A DNA stretch of 36,927 nucleotides. Source: Bacteroidota bacterium (GTDB taxonomy: Bacteria; Bacteroidota; Bacteroidia; Chitinophagales; Chitinophagaceae). Within the stretch, counting starts at the first letter, position 1, and every line of letters begins with the position of its first letter. The stretch covers positions 1 to 36,927 of the forward strand of contig JAEZLJ010000018.1 in the NCBI GenBank assembly GCA_023415275.1, in the 5' to 3' direction. Positions 1 through 8,751 of the stretch are shown in pieces. A program made the position numbers and the translations under genes. The notes below the pieces were generated by a model that made no database searches, was not told the origin of the DNA, and saw only the letters and a list, made by a program, of their open reading frames with translations.

Positions 1-129
1 CTTTAGTAAGTCGTCCAGACGTGCAGCTAAGCTCATTTTAGTTCTAGCCTGCATTTTTTCAACAGGAGTAATTTCGCTTAGCAATTCGCTTAAAACCCGA
101 CTTTTATGTTTTCTTGCTGGATTATTCAT
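1..129 (-). CDS. HTH antitoxin of a type II toxin-antitoxin pair (partial, 5' end only)
   Basis: Only the first 43 codons lie in the window; the gene continues off the left edge. It begins MNNPARKHKSRVLSELLSEI and continues with a helical stretch containing TPVEKMQART and AARLDDLL. This resembles the N-terminal extension that precedes an XRE-type helix-turn-helix in Bacteroidota HigA-like antitoxins. The ATG at 129-127 overlaps the stop of the upstream gene (TAA at 124-122) by 8 bp in another frame, so the two are probably translationally coupled. The expected role is neutralising the toxin and repressing the operon. The HTH itself is outside the window, so the family call rests on this N-terminus and on gene order. 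Confidence 0.62.
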   Translation of the reverse strand, partial: MNNPARKHKSRVLSELLSEITPVEKMQARTKMSLAARLDDLLK

Positions 130-622
130 TTTCTTCGTTTGTAAAGGTTAAGTTTCCTAATAATTGTGAACCATCAGATGACCAATGTAAATCTCCATCA
201 TTCAACCTTCTTATTATATCCTTTGAAACTTTAATCATTGCGTTTGCTTCCTGGGTAAGTTTATCATCATCCTGCCAGGCGATTACATCTGGCGGCTTAC
301 ATCCACCACCACCTAAGATAATTGCCGCATTTCCATATCTAATACAGTATAGCCTAAGCTTACTATCTGGATCATCATATAAGGCACAAACTCCATCGCC
401 AGGAAGGCCTTCTTTGGTTTTAAAGAACTTTTCTCTTGCACCGGTAGAATGATTCATTTCTTCTATCCGGTTAAGAATAAATTTAATTTCTGATCTATAA
501 GCATCTTTGTTTTCATCTACGAAATGGTCAAAAAGGGTGAGGTCGTCACCGTCCAGGATAACAGAGTATATAGTAGCTCTTGTTCCTGAAAATTCTTCCA
601 ATTCAACTATGTCGTAATTCAC
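122..622 (-). CDS. RelE/HigB-like (Gp49-type) toxin candidate
   Basis: A 166-residue protein with a GTG start. The second half (KLRLYCIRYGNAAIILGGGG, about residues 88-107, then QDDDKLTQEANAMIK) has the strand-strand-helix pattern of RelE/HigB mRNA interferases and phage Gp49-like proteins: a basic 'REKFFK' segment followed by a hydrophobic strand pair. It is longer than the usual 90-120 residues because of an acidic N-terminal extension. It lies directly upstream of the HTH gene with an 8-bp overlap, in the toxin-first order seen in HigBA systems. The GTG start sits inside an operator-like palindrome, which suggests autoregulation. No nuclease activity can be proven from sequence, so the toxin role is inference from fold pattern and context. 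Confidence 0.6.
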   Translation of the reverse strand: MNYDIVELEEFSGTRATIYSVILDGDDLTLFDHFVDENKDAYRSEIKFILNRIEEMNHSTGAREKFFKTKEGLPGDGVCALYDDPDSKLRLYCIRYGNAAIILGGGGCKPPDVIAWQDDDKLTQEANAMIKVSKDIIRRLNDGDLHWSSDGSQLLGNLTFTNEENE

Positions 623-636
623 CTATAAGTAAAAGA
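617..636. promoter_or_regulatory. Second, imperfect copy of the TA operator, overlapping the toxin start
   Basis: The sequence aattcacctataagtaaaag matches the perfect palindrome at 668-687 at 16 of 20 positions and spans the GTG start of the toxin gene (622-620). Binding here could block translation initiation DNA or the early transcript region. It supports GTG 622 being close to the true 5' end of the operon. Confidence 0.45.
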
Positions 637-667
637 GTTGCAAATTTAAAGCCATTTTGTGAGGATC

Positions 668-687
668 ATTTCACTTATAAGTGAAAT
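668..687. promoter_or_regulatory. Perfect 20-bp palindromic operator upstream of the TA pair
   Basis: The sequence atttcacttataagtgaaat equals its own reverse complement. It lies 46 bp upstream of the toxin GTG, in the AT-rich gap before a divergent gene. A diverged copy (617-636, 16 of 20 bases the same) sits 51 bp away, centre to centre. Paired palindromes of this kind are typical binding sites for HTH antitoxins. Confidence 0.6.
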
Positions 688-776
688 TCGTGGTAAATAT
701 ATGGTTGCAATTATGACAAAACCAAACTTTTTGAGATAAACTTGTTTATAAAGTTTATAACATTCATTATATTAAT

Positions 777-790
777 ACCTTATATAAGGT
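777..790. repeat. 14-bp AT-rich perfect palindrome
   Basis: ACCTTATATAAGGT is self-complementary and lies 63 bp before the ATG of the disrupted gene at 854. It could be an operator or promoter element for that gene. Nothing else supports a function. Confidence 0.3.
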
Positions 791-853
791 CATATTATAT
801 TCTATAAGCAGAATCCCATGAATTTTCAATACAATAATTCAAAGTAAGGCTTA

Positions 854-1603
854 ATGAAAAAAGAAGTATTTAATACTCTTCCTTTAAACTCCAGGAAAGA
901 ATTGATTGAGATAAGGAATTGTTTGAGAGAGCTATTAGAAACTAATGAGAATAAGATACATGATGTACCAAATGATGAAGTGTTATGCCAATTCAAAGAT
1001 ATTACAGATCAATTTTAATTTGTTTTACGTTTTGAGAGTTTTGATGAAAAAGCAAGAAATAATGTTTATTCTGTTCATTATTCACCTGTAAATCACTTAA
1101 GAATACAAGGACAACGGATACCAAACACATTTTCGCAAATAAAGGAAACTTTCAATAAATGGATCAATTTGGTTCAAGAAATGCATGATGCGGCCGAAGA
1201 ATATTATGATCCAAATAAGAGCTTTTACGATAAAGAGTTTGAAGATTTTTTTACAAATAATGATGATGATGCTACAATCAATCCTTTTGAATTAAAAAAG
1301 CAGGAAATACTATATTATTTCCTTAAGTACGCTGAGGGTGTAATTACAAGCGCTACAGATGTTTCGGAAGAACAGAAGGTAAAATTATTGGGTTACGTTG
1401 CAGAATTAAAAGAAGATATTCCTAAGTTAACCAAAAAAAGTTTTGCAGCTGCTCTCTCCAAATTTGCGCAAATGGCCAAGAAAATAAGTAATCAGCTGTT
1501 CCACGATATTTTTGATGTCCTAAAAAAAGAAATCATTAAAAAACTATTATACGAAGGCGTTGATCATTTACATGTTAACCACTGGATTGATATTTTGAAA
1601 TAA
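854..1603 (+). pseudogene. Uncharacterised gene interrupted by one in-frame stop codon
   Basis: The ATG at 854 opens a frame encoding MKKEVFNTLPLNSRKELIEI and onwards to a TAA at 1016-1018. The same frame continues without any other stop to 1603, giving a product of about 249 residues if read through. The sequence straight after the stop (FVLRFESFDEKARNNVYSVH) is clearly protein-like, so the stop is a recent nonsense change or a sequencing error, not a gene end. The downstream part is acidic and then helical and lysine-rich (KKQEILYYFLKYAEG, then AALSKFAQMAKK), with no signal peptide or membrane segment. A TTG at 1169 would give a 144-residue remnant. It converges on the restriction gene, 7 bp separating the ends. 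No family is recognised. Confidence 0.7.
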
Positions 1604-1610
1604 TGTATAA

Positions 1611-4385
1611 CTACTTGTTGACTAGCTTTTGTTTTGGCTTCTTTTTTTCTTTAGGGAATAAGCCAGCGGTGTAGTGGTCATAGAGTTCGAAGAGGAATTC
1701 TATGCGTATGGTTTCTGTGGGGAAGGGCTGAGGACGGTAGCAGAGATCTACTGCCTTGTCAAGGGCCTGGTGGGCCCTTACCAGCGCTGGTGGCATGGTG
1801 TTGGGATCGTATAGATCTGCCAAGGAACTGTTTGGAAATTGTGCCCGGGCATCCAATACATTTTGTGCGGCTTGTTCAACTGCGACTATTTGCTTTTCAC
1901 TTGGTTTTTCAGGCCAAGGATAGTTATTATAAACAAGAGTGTTTGAATAGCGGAATCTACTTTCTAATCTCCCACAGACAAACTCCATCCAAATCATATG
2001 CATAAGAGATGATAGAATCCCAAACTCATATAAAGATGCATTTGGAACTGAAAAGCATGAGTTATTTAAGATATCATCTTTTGTCATGAATCCCATGGGA
2101 ATATATTTCCTATTTTCAGAAGAATGAGATGGGACCAAGATATAATTTGAATCTGGTTGTCTATTCTCAGTAAATAGTGTTGGGTATGCAGCCCATTTAA
2201 CTGTCGCAGCCTTAGTACTTTTTAGTCTTATTTGTTTAACTCCGGTAATTCTGTCTAAAACTAGAGGCATTTTTTTGAGATCAGCTGGAGTTGCATCAAC
2301 TAACCATAAACACCAACGTTTTTCTCCATTTATAAATTCGTGAGCACTAAGGAAAGGCATAATATATTTCTTCGCTTCCGGCTCTTTTTTGATAAAATCA
2401 TTCTTTTCCTGATCGGTAAATAAAAAATATCCGCCATCCGTGGGTTGACTGCCTTTATACATAGGCGAAACCTGATTAATTGGATTCGTTCTTGAAATAA
2501 TTAATGTATCCTTTCCTTCTACTAAGTAAGGGTTTATATTTTTTGCTTTTAATTCTTGCGGTTCGCCTTTTATATGTTCATATTCGTAAACTTTTTTGTC
2601 ACTAATATCAAATGATGCAAAACCAATAATAACCACATGAACTGCTGCATTTCCTTTTGCTTCATTGGACCAGCTAAAGGTTCTATGCGCAAAATGAATC
2701 TTTGTCTTGTATTTAATATTCAATTCATTCCATAATACGCCAACTTGTTCTCCCTGCGAGATTGAATTTGTAGAAACAAATGCAGTTTTAGTTGTGGGAG
2801 ATGCTTGCATGTATTGTGCAGCTTTGATATACCATGCTGTTACGTAATCTAAAACTCCCGCTCCATTCACGCCAGCAAAGACATTTGCCATGTCTTTCTT
2901 TTGTTCTGCATTCTGCAAATGCTTGCCGATAAATGGTGGATTGCCCAAGATATAATCATACCTAGGTTCGCCCGTTTCCCAGGGAAGTGGTTCAATGAGG
3001 CTTTGCCAGTCGATGCGGAGCGCATTGCCCTGGATGACCGTGGCGCTCTTTTTTAATGGCAGGCGGACATAGTATTCCCCAAAGGTCTCGCTGGCCTTCA
3101 TGTTCATCTGGTGATCAATCAGCCACATGGCTACCTGGGCTATCTGGGCCGGGAACTCTTCATATTCTATTCCATAAAAGCGGTCTACATCAATGGTGAA
3201 GAAGGTGGAGATGTCTGTAACCGTTTGCCCTTTCAATTGCTGCTTTACAATTTCCATTTCCAATAGCCTCAATTCGCGGTAAGCCATGATGAGGAAGTTG
3301 CCACAGCCACAGGCAGGATCCAGGAAGCGCAATTTGCTGATCTTTTCATGCAGCTTCTGCAGCTTCCGGTTATCGCCTTTGGCGGATTCGAAATCGCTCC
3401 AAAGTTCGTCGAGGAACAAGGGCTTGATCAATTTCAGTATATTTTTTTCGCTGGTATAATGTGCTCCCAGGTTGCGCCTGGCTTTTTCGTCCATCACGCT
3501 CTGGAAGAGGGAGCCAAAGATGGCGGGAGAAATGGTGCCCCAGTCCAGGCCGCAGCAATCCATCAAGGCCTTGCGCATGCTGCTATCGAAGGCTGCAGTT
3601 GGCAAATGTTCTTCAAAGAGTTTTCCGTTGATATAAGGAAAGGCAGCCAGGCTTTCATCGAGGTTCCTGAGGCGTTTGTCCTTTGGGGTGTTGAGTACTT
3701 CAAAGAGCTGGGAAAGGTGGGCTGCCAAGTCACTGCCATCTTCCCTGGTATGCAGGTCGAGGTAATCATAAAAAATGCCTTTCTCCCAGATGTTAGTATC
3801 GTCGGCAAAGAGCATGAATACGAGTCTTACCAGGTAGATCTCAAGGTGATGCCCTTCATAGCCGATGCTTTTCAGCTTGTCGTGCAGGCGCCCCATTAGT
3901 TCTGCTGCGGCGACGTTTACCGGATCCTGGTCCTTATAGCTTCTTTTCTGGTAACCCGCTATAAAGCCAAAGAGGTGCACATGGTCTACTAGCTTGTTAA
4001 GGGTGAAATCGTGCTGCTCCTTACTATCGAGATCATACAGGCGGAAGTTTTCAAAATCACTTACCAGGATATAACGGGGAAGCTCGGCTTCTTTTAGCCC
4101 CGGGAAATAATCCTTTGCCTGCTGGTAGGCCTTGTCGAGGCTTTTGCCCCTGGACTTGTGTTCTACCAGGATGGTGCCCTTCCAGAGCAGATCGATAAAG
4201 CCTGATTTGTCATCTATCTTCTTTACCTGTTGTTCGAAGGTGGCGACACGCCGGCGGCTGATGCCGAAGACATTGAAGAAGTCGTCCCAGAAAGATTTGG
4301 CTTCGGCGTCTTCACTGATTTCGTTTTCCCATTCTTTGGAAAAGGCGAGGGCTCGGGATTTAATTTCATTCCAGCTTAGGGGCAT
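1611..4385 (-). CDS. MmeI-like type IIL restriction-modification enzyme (nuclease, adenine methyltransferase and target recognition in one chain)
   Basis: This 924-residue protein has the MmeI-family order. First is a PD-(D/E)XK nuclease with the spacing D65-x9-E75-x-K77 (FID...EHK), as described for MmeI. A helical connector follows to about residue 300, then a gamma-class N6-adenine methyltransferase with motif X (LGAHYTS, 306-312), motif I (FLDPACGCGNF, 354-364) and motif IV (NPPF, 482-485). A target-recognition domain (roughly 600-830) and a C-terminal helical tail complete it. It would methylate one DNA strand and cut at a fixed distance from its site; no separate specificity gene is needed, and none is next to it. 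Codons for residues ~484-838 (about 1870-2950) are near 30-35% GC while both flanks are near 55-60%, which suggests the specificity segment was exchanged. All catalytic motifs are intact. The recognition site cannot be read from sequence. Confidence 0.93.
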   Translation of the reverse strand: MPLSWNEIKSRALAFSKEWENEISEDAEAKSFWDDFFNVFGISRRRVATFEQQVKKIDDKSGFIDLLWKGTILVEHKSRGKSLDKAYQQAKDYFPGLKEAELPRYILVSDFENFRLYDLDSKEQHDFTLNKLVDHVHLFGFIAGYQKRSYKDQDPVNVAAAELMGRLHDKLKSIGYEGHHLEIYLVRLVFMLFADDTNIWEKGIFYDYLDLHTREDGSDLAAHLSQLFEVLNTPKDKRLRNLDESLAAFPYINGKLFEEHLPTAAFDSSMRKALMDCCGLDWGTISPAIFGSLFQSVMDEKARRNLGAHYTSEKNILKLIKPLFLDELWSDFESAKGDNRKLQKLHEKISKLRFLDPACGCGNFLIMAYRELRLLEMEIVKQQLKGQTVTDISTFFTIDVDRFYGIEYEEFPAQIAQVAMWLIDHQMNMKASETFGEYYVRLPLKKSATVIQGNALRIDWQSLIEPLPWETGEPRYDYILGNPPFIGKHLQNAEQKKDMANVFAGVNGAGVLDYVTAWYIKAAQYMQASPTTKTAFVSTNSISQGEQVGVLWNELNIKYKTKIHFAHRTFSWSNEAKGNAAVHVVIIGFASFDISDKKVYEYEHIKGEPQELKAKNINPYLVEGKDTLIISRTNPINQVSPMYKGSQPTDGGYFLFTDQEKNDFIKKEPEAKKYIMPFLSAHEFINGEKRWCLWLVDATPADLKKMPLVLDRITGVKQIRLKSTKAATVKWAAYPTLFTENRQPDSNYILVPSHSSENRKYIPMGFMTKDDILNNSCFSVPNASLYEFGILSSLMHMIWMEFVCGRLESRFRYSNTLVYNNYPWPEKPSEKQIVAVEQAAQNVLDARAQFPNSSLADLYDPNTMPPALVRAHQALDKAVDLCYRPQPFPTETIRIEFLFELYDHYTAGLFPKEKKKPKQKLVNK

Positions 4386-4501
4386 GTGGTGGGATTGTGG
4401 TGGTCAAATGTATATAAAAAAAGGAGAATGTTTGATTAGTCTGGAGTCGGGAGAAGGGAACCGCAGAACAGATGAACAAGGAATGATGAATAACAAAGGA
4501 G

Positions 4502-4800
4502 TTAGGTGGGAGAGGCTTTTTTGGGGGAACATGCTTTAGGATTGAGAGAGGGACTATTGGGACAGGAGGGACAGGGGTAGTTTGTAATTTTTAGTTTGTG
4601 GTTTGTGGTTATTTAGGTGGGAGACGCTATTTATTGGAAATAGATCTTAGGACGGAGAGAGGGACACTGGGGACGATGGGGACGGAGGCAGTTTATGGTT
4701 TTTGGTTTCTGGTTTATGGTTTTTTAGGTGGGAGAGGCTTTTTTTGGGGGCCATGCTTTAGGATTGAGAGAAGGGACTATTGGGACAGGAGAGACAGGGG
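4502..4800 (+). repeat. Three tandem-like copies of a ~75-bp degenerate intergenic repeat
   Basis: The 566-bp gap 4386-4951 holds no convincing gene. It carries three related units starting at about 4502, 4613 and 4723. Each begins ttaggtgggaga, then a T/G-rich stretch, then ttagga.ggagagagggac and gggacaggagggacagg. They are separated by ttt-ggtttgtggtt-type filler, giving a period of about 110 bp. A partial unit precedes the first copy (gcagaacagatgaacaagga, from 4462) and its match follows the third copy (gcagaaaagatgaacaag, from 4805). Related copies recur beyond the next gene at 6417-6796. Several open frames across it are translations of the repeat and not genes. Confidence 0.75.
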
Positions 4801-4951
4801 AACAGCAGAAAAGATGAACAAGAAAAATAAGGAAGTGATAATTTGATAATCAATGTTTAAGATAATGATGAAGGAGAGATAAGTGCACCTGGCAAGGAGA
4901 TTCCCCAAGGACGAGAATTTTGTTGTTACATTCGTAGCTGACCATTGCCAA

Positions 4952-6361
4952 ATGAGAACGACCATTGTAATATTGATTTGCTGTTTATTGTTAGCCTGTA
5001 AAAAGAACAGTGTTGAGGAGGTTCAGCCGCCAGTAATAACTAATCCTAGTAGTGATAGTTTAAAAGGTTTTTCAATAAGCCTTGTGGATTCCACAACAAG
5101 TAGTGCAAAGATTGCCTGGACAAGCGCCGGTGATTCTAGTAAAACCACCTATTCAGTATTCCTGGACGACACGAAGGTGGCCACTAAGCTTGCGATACGC
5201 AATTTTGAATTTAGCAACCTCCAGGCAAATCGGACCTACAAAGCTAAAGTGGTGGCCTATGGTAGTGGAAATGATTCGATTTCAAGTACCATTGCATTTG
5301 CTACAAAAGATCCCTATCTAAAGTTTGCAAGGCAACTTCCCCCCGATGTAGGAAATGTATATGGAATGACCCTCGCCCCGGATGGCGGATATGTATTTAT
5401 ATACGGAGGAGTTCGAGATACTTTTTTCGTAGGTGATGGTAAGCCCGGGACAGTTGCCATTCGTATCATGAAAATTGATTCCCTGGGAAATGTGAAATGG
5501 GCTAAAAGATATGATTATCAATGGGAAGGACCTGAGCTGTCGAAAATCAGGAACACTTCAAATGGCTACCTGATTATGTTGCAAAGGGGAGTTCTTAAAA
5601 TTGATTATGAAGGAAACGTGGTATGGAAATATCTAGTAAGTACTCCTGATTACCAGGTTTTTAATTCTTTTCTTGAAACGCAGCAAGGAGACATTATTAT
5701 ATCTGGTGACCAGCTTCCACCACTAGCTTCTTTTTTAATAAGACTTAACAGTAGTGGCCAGCTTTTATGGAAACGGGTATACCCGCTTGATGATTCGTAC
5801 CTAACTGTGAGAGATCTTGTTGAAATTCCTTCAGACAATTCCTTTGTCATGTTTGGAATGAAATCTAATTCGAGGTATGGACTGTTGAGAATTGATGGTT
5901 TAGGAGAAAAGATCTGGGAAACATCTTTTGGGGATACTTTAACCGGAGGCCTTCCTGGTTTCTTGCATTTGGCCGGCAACCAGCTTTTGGTTAGTGGGGC
6001 AACTGTTGGGGACTACTACCTTCATACTTTGCAGGTGTTTCGATTTGACTTCAACGGTAACATGCAACATGCAGTGACTATAAGCGAACCCAATGGTGCA
6101 GATGCTGTCCGTTCATTTCAACCTACAAAAGATGGTGGAAGTATTGTACTGGGAAATATTGGTACAATGGATGGCCCTTATTTTATAAGGCTTTTCAAGT
6201 TGGATTCCCATGATAATAAAGAATGGGAGGTGACTTATCGTAATTTTGATATTTCTCATATGATACAGCAAACCAGTGATGGTGGTTATGCTTTTATTGC
6301 CTACTCTAATTATTATAGGTCCTATTTCCTGATAAAGACAAATGCGTCAGGAGAATTGTAA
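4952..6361 (+). CDS. Secreted lipoprotein with fibronectin type III-like domain and beta-propeller-type repeats
   Basis: The ATG at 4952 is preferred over an upstream GTG at 4883 because it begins a clean lipoprotein signal peptide (MRTTIVILICCLLLAC, lipobox LLAC, acylated Cys16). An FN3-like beta-sandwich spans about residues 40-120 and ends ...YKAKVVAYG. After it come at least five blade-like repeats pairing 'D..GN..W...Y' (IDSLGNVKWAKRY, LNSSGQLLWKRVY, LDSHDNKEWEVTY) with 'DGGY/S.....G' (DGGYVFIYGG, DGGSIVLGN, DGGYAFIAYS). This is the usual layout of PQQ/BamB-like propellers in Bacteroidota surface lipoproteins. The mature protein would sit on the outer membrane. No catalytic residues are evident. 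It is an isolated gene, with the degenerate repeats on both sides. Ligand unknown. Confidence 0.82.
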   Translation: MRTTIVILICCLLLACKKNSVEEVQPPVITNPSSDSLKGFSISLVDSTTSSAKIAWTSAGDSSKTTYSVFLDDTKVATKLAIRNFEFSNLQANRTYKAKVVAYGSGNDSISSTIAFATKDPYLKFARQLPPDVGNVYGMTLAPDGGYVFIYGGVRDTFFVGDGKPGTVAIRIMKIDSLGNVKWAKRYDYQWEGPELSKIRNTSNGYLIMLQRGVLKIDYEGNVVWKYLVSTPDYQVFNSFLETQQGDIIISGDQLPPLASFLIRLNSSGQLLWKRVYPLDDSYLTVRDLVEIPSDNSFVMFGMKSNSRYGLLRIDGLGEKIWETSFGDTLTGGLPGFLHLAGNQLLVSGATVGDYYLHTLQVFRFDFNGNMQHAVTISEPNGADAVRSFQPTKDGGSIVLGNIGTMDGPYFIRLFKLDSHDNKEWEVTYRNFDISHMIQQTSDGGYAFIAYSNYYRSYFLIKTNASGEL

Positions 6362-6416
6362 AAATTGGTTTATTCCTGGTTTATGATTTACTGTTTTTGG
6401 ATCATTAGGGGTTTTA

Positions 6417-6796
6417 TTAGGTAGGGGAAGGCATCTTTTATAGTGAGAAGTTTTAGGAGGAGAAGGGACGATGGGAATGTCGAATGTCGAACAAGGAATT
6501 ACGAATGTCGAAGTTGTTTAGGACGGAGAGGCTATTTGATAGTAGTCTTTTCTTAGGTGGATGGTTAGGAAATAATCAGTAATCAATTTTCAAGGATCAA
6601 TGATCTAGGAGGAGAGAAGGGACAAAAGAGAGGATTGGGGTGAAGTGAGGAAAATATCATAAGTAGAATTTCGACAATCCTGCCACGCTGAAGCTTCGGC
6701 GGACAAGGGGATATCGAATTTAGAAGGAATTAGGTGGGAGATGGTTTTTTGTTGGGGACAGAGTTTAGGATTGAAAGAGGGACAATGGGGACATTA
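6417..6796 (+). repeat. Further decayed copies of the intergenic repeat family, plus gaatgtcga repeats and a hairpin
   Basis: The 748-bp gap 6362-7109 has no supported gene. It contains copies of the same repeat as at 4502-4800: a weak one at 6417-6480 (ttaggtaggggaaggc ... ggaggagaagggac) and a clear one at 6730-6796 (ttaggtgggagatgg ... ttaggattgaaagagggac). Between them are three copies of gaatgtcga (6475, 6482, 6503) and a near-palindrome cgctgaagcttcggcg at 6686-6701. From 6800 to 7109 the gap is plain AT-rich DNA, presumably holding the promoter of the next gene. Confidence 0.65.
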
Positions 6797-7109
6797 GTGA
6801 ACGAAAAGGCAATTTAAATCTACTTCGATAGGGATATGTTGGAAGAAGAGAGGAGAGTAAAATTTCATAACAATATAGCGAAGAATGCCTGTGACCCATT
6901 AAAGATAAATAAGTCCTTTATGTAGGGGTAAAGTATTACTGAAAGAAAATAATTGAATCATTTTTCCACAATTATTAAAAAATAATAACATTTAGTGCCA
7001 TCTCATTTGTGATTTAAAAAAACAACGAGTTTCTTTAGCGCCATAATTATTTGAGGGTTTATTTACCAATCTTTTTAAAAATCCAAACTAGGAAAACTAA
7101 CCAACTAAC

Positions 7110-8666
7110 ATGCTAAAGAAATTCTGTCCGCAACTATTTACTAGTTGTTTCATGCTGCTTTTATTTCATGGGTCACAGGCTCAAAAGTTTAGGAGTTCTT
7201 TATCTGAAACCTTCAAGGCTGATGAACTCAATAGCCTGGTTTTTAAATCGGGCAATGATATTATCATGGCAGAAGTGACGGACAATAAAATGCAATTGGC
7301 CTATACTTTTAAACTTAGCAAGACCAGGTATGCTATTAAACTGCATCGGTATGGTGGATCTTCTAAAGAAGTGAAGCAAAACCATCTTTTTAATGGTGAA
7401 AGAATGTTTGGGCCGCTTCCTCCATTAGTAAAGGTGATTAGTAACGTTCCTTACCTTATTTATCAGCAATTCCAGGAGGATGGTAAAAGCATTCAAATTT
7501 TTGCTTCTGAAATAGATCCTTTAGAATTAACGATCAAAGCCCCTAAACCACTGCTCCAGGTTGATATTGAAAAAGTAGGTTTATTTAAGCTAGGAAAACT
7601 TTTAGATAAGTACAAACTTAAATTGGAGCTTTCTCCTGATAAAAGCAAGCTGCTTTGCTTCTGGTCTGCCGGGATTGATAATGATTACTATACTTCTGTT
7701 TTTTCTGCATCTGATCTAAAACCCATTTGGAGTAAAAAGGAAACAGTATTGCAGGCATCTGAAATATTAGTAAATACTGCAGTGGTTGACAATAACGGAA
7801 GGGTGTTCGTGAGTTATAAACAAGATAGCGAAAAAGATTTGTTTTCGAATCACATTGCTGTATGTCAAGTTGGCAAAAGGCCTAAAGATATTGAGATCAA
7901 GCTGCCTGAAGGCCACAGGCCCTACCAGGCAATAATAGTCGCCTCAAAAAATGGAAGGGTGCATATAGGTGGCACTTACGCCACCAGTAGTTCAGAATAT
8001 CTATCAGGTGTGTTTTATCAAAGCTTGTCTGCTGAGTTAAAATTAAGTAAAGTGCAAACAACAGATTTTACAGATGACTTGATAAGGCATTTAGATAAGG
8101 TGGATAAGGGTTCGTGGGCCAGCATTAGGCCTAAAAAACATGGGCTTAAGGGTATTAAAATGCTCGGATATGAACTTGAGGATGGTAGTCTTTCTTTAAT
8201 TGGAGAGTTCAGGGGTTTGGATGTAAGGCCTAGCGGGCACAATGCCGTACTTTCCGGTAGCATGATCAACATTCATTTTGATGGTGTGAAAACGACCATA
8301 GGGTATATTCCCAAGTTCCGTGCAAGTTTCGGGAGTTCAATTGGTGATTCTTATTATGCCTTTCCTTACAAAAATCAATTACTGGTCTTTTACAATGATT
8401 ACGAGGATAATTTGAAGCTTGACCCCTGGGAAAAGTTTGACATGTCGAACAATTATACAAAAACAGTGCTGGTAGCCGCTTCTATGGATAGTGATGGAAA
8501 GATCAAAAGAGAGAAGATTTTGGACCTGACGGAAGATAGTTTTCTGCCGGTTGGACAAGATATGGTACCAACGACAGATAATTCGCTTATAATACCTATT
8601 AGCAGAATTAAGAAGCTGGGAGGCATAGCTGAAGATAGCAAGTGGGGAACAATCACAATAGATTAA
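7110..8666 (+). CDS. Secreted protein of unknown function
   Basis: A 518-residue protein with a Sec signal peptide (MLKKFCPQLFTSCFMLLLFHGSQAQ, cleavage after SQA-Q near 24-25) and no lipobox or later membrane segment. The mature part is rich in beta strands with recurring 'DNNGRVFVSYK', 'SKNGRVHIGGTY' and 'NQLLVFYNDYE' type segments. That pattern is compatible with a six- to eight-bladed propeller, but no family motif is recognised. The C-terminus has SLIIPISRIKKLGGIA. It starts a run of four same-strand genes for envelope or exported proteins with gaps of about 35-135 bp. Possible roles include surface binding. Function unknown. Confidence 0.7.
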   Translation: MLKKFCPQLFTSCFMLLLFHGSQAQKFRSSLSETFKADELNSLVFKSGNDIIMAEVTDNKMQLAYTFKLSKTRYAIKLHRYGGSSKEVKQNHLFNGERMFGPLPPLVKVISNVPYLIYQQFQEDGKSIQIFASEIDPLELTIKAPKPLLQVDIEKVGLFKLGKLLDKYKLKLELSPDKSKLLCFWSAGIDNDYYTSVFSASDLKPIWSKKETVLQASEILVNTAVVDNNGRVFVSYKQDSEKDLFSNHIAVCQVGKRPKDIEIKLPEGHRPYQAIIVASKNGRVHIGGTYATSSSEYLSGVFYQSLSAELKLSKVQTTDFTDDLIRHLDKVDKGSWASIRPKKHGLKGIKMLGYELEDGSLSLIGEFRGLDVRPSGHNAVLSGSMINIHFDGVKTTIGYIPKFRASFGSSIGDSYYAFPYKNQLLVFYNDYEDNLKLDPWEKFDMSNNYTKTVLVAASMDSDGKIKREKILDLTEDSFLPVGQDMVPTTDNSLIIPISRIKKLGGIAEDSKWGTITID

Positions 8667-8751
8667 AACCCCTTTGATTTAGATGTGAGTTATATCAATT
8701 ATGATCATTGAAGACAAATCAATTAACCATTAATTATTCATTTTTTAATTC

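Noticed and set aside
114..452. Plus-strand open frame opposite the toxin gene
   Set aside because: It is a shadow of the toxin, which has the better fold pattern and a coupled downstream gene.
3348..3899. 183-codon plus-strand open frame inside the restriction gene
   Set aside because: It is antisense to well-conserved methyltransferase-region motifs, in a GC-rich part where such shadows are expected.
4598..4846. Open frame with repeated GFWFLVYGFLGGRG-like sequence
   Set aside because: It is the translation of the degenerate intergenic repeat; no homology pattern, start context or neighbours support a gene.
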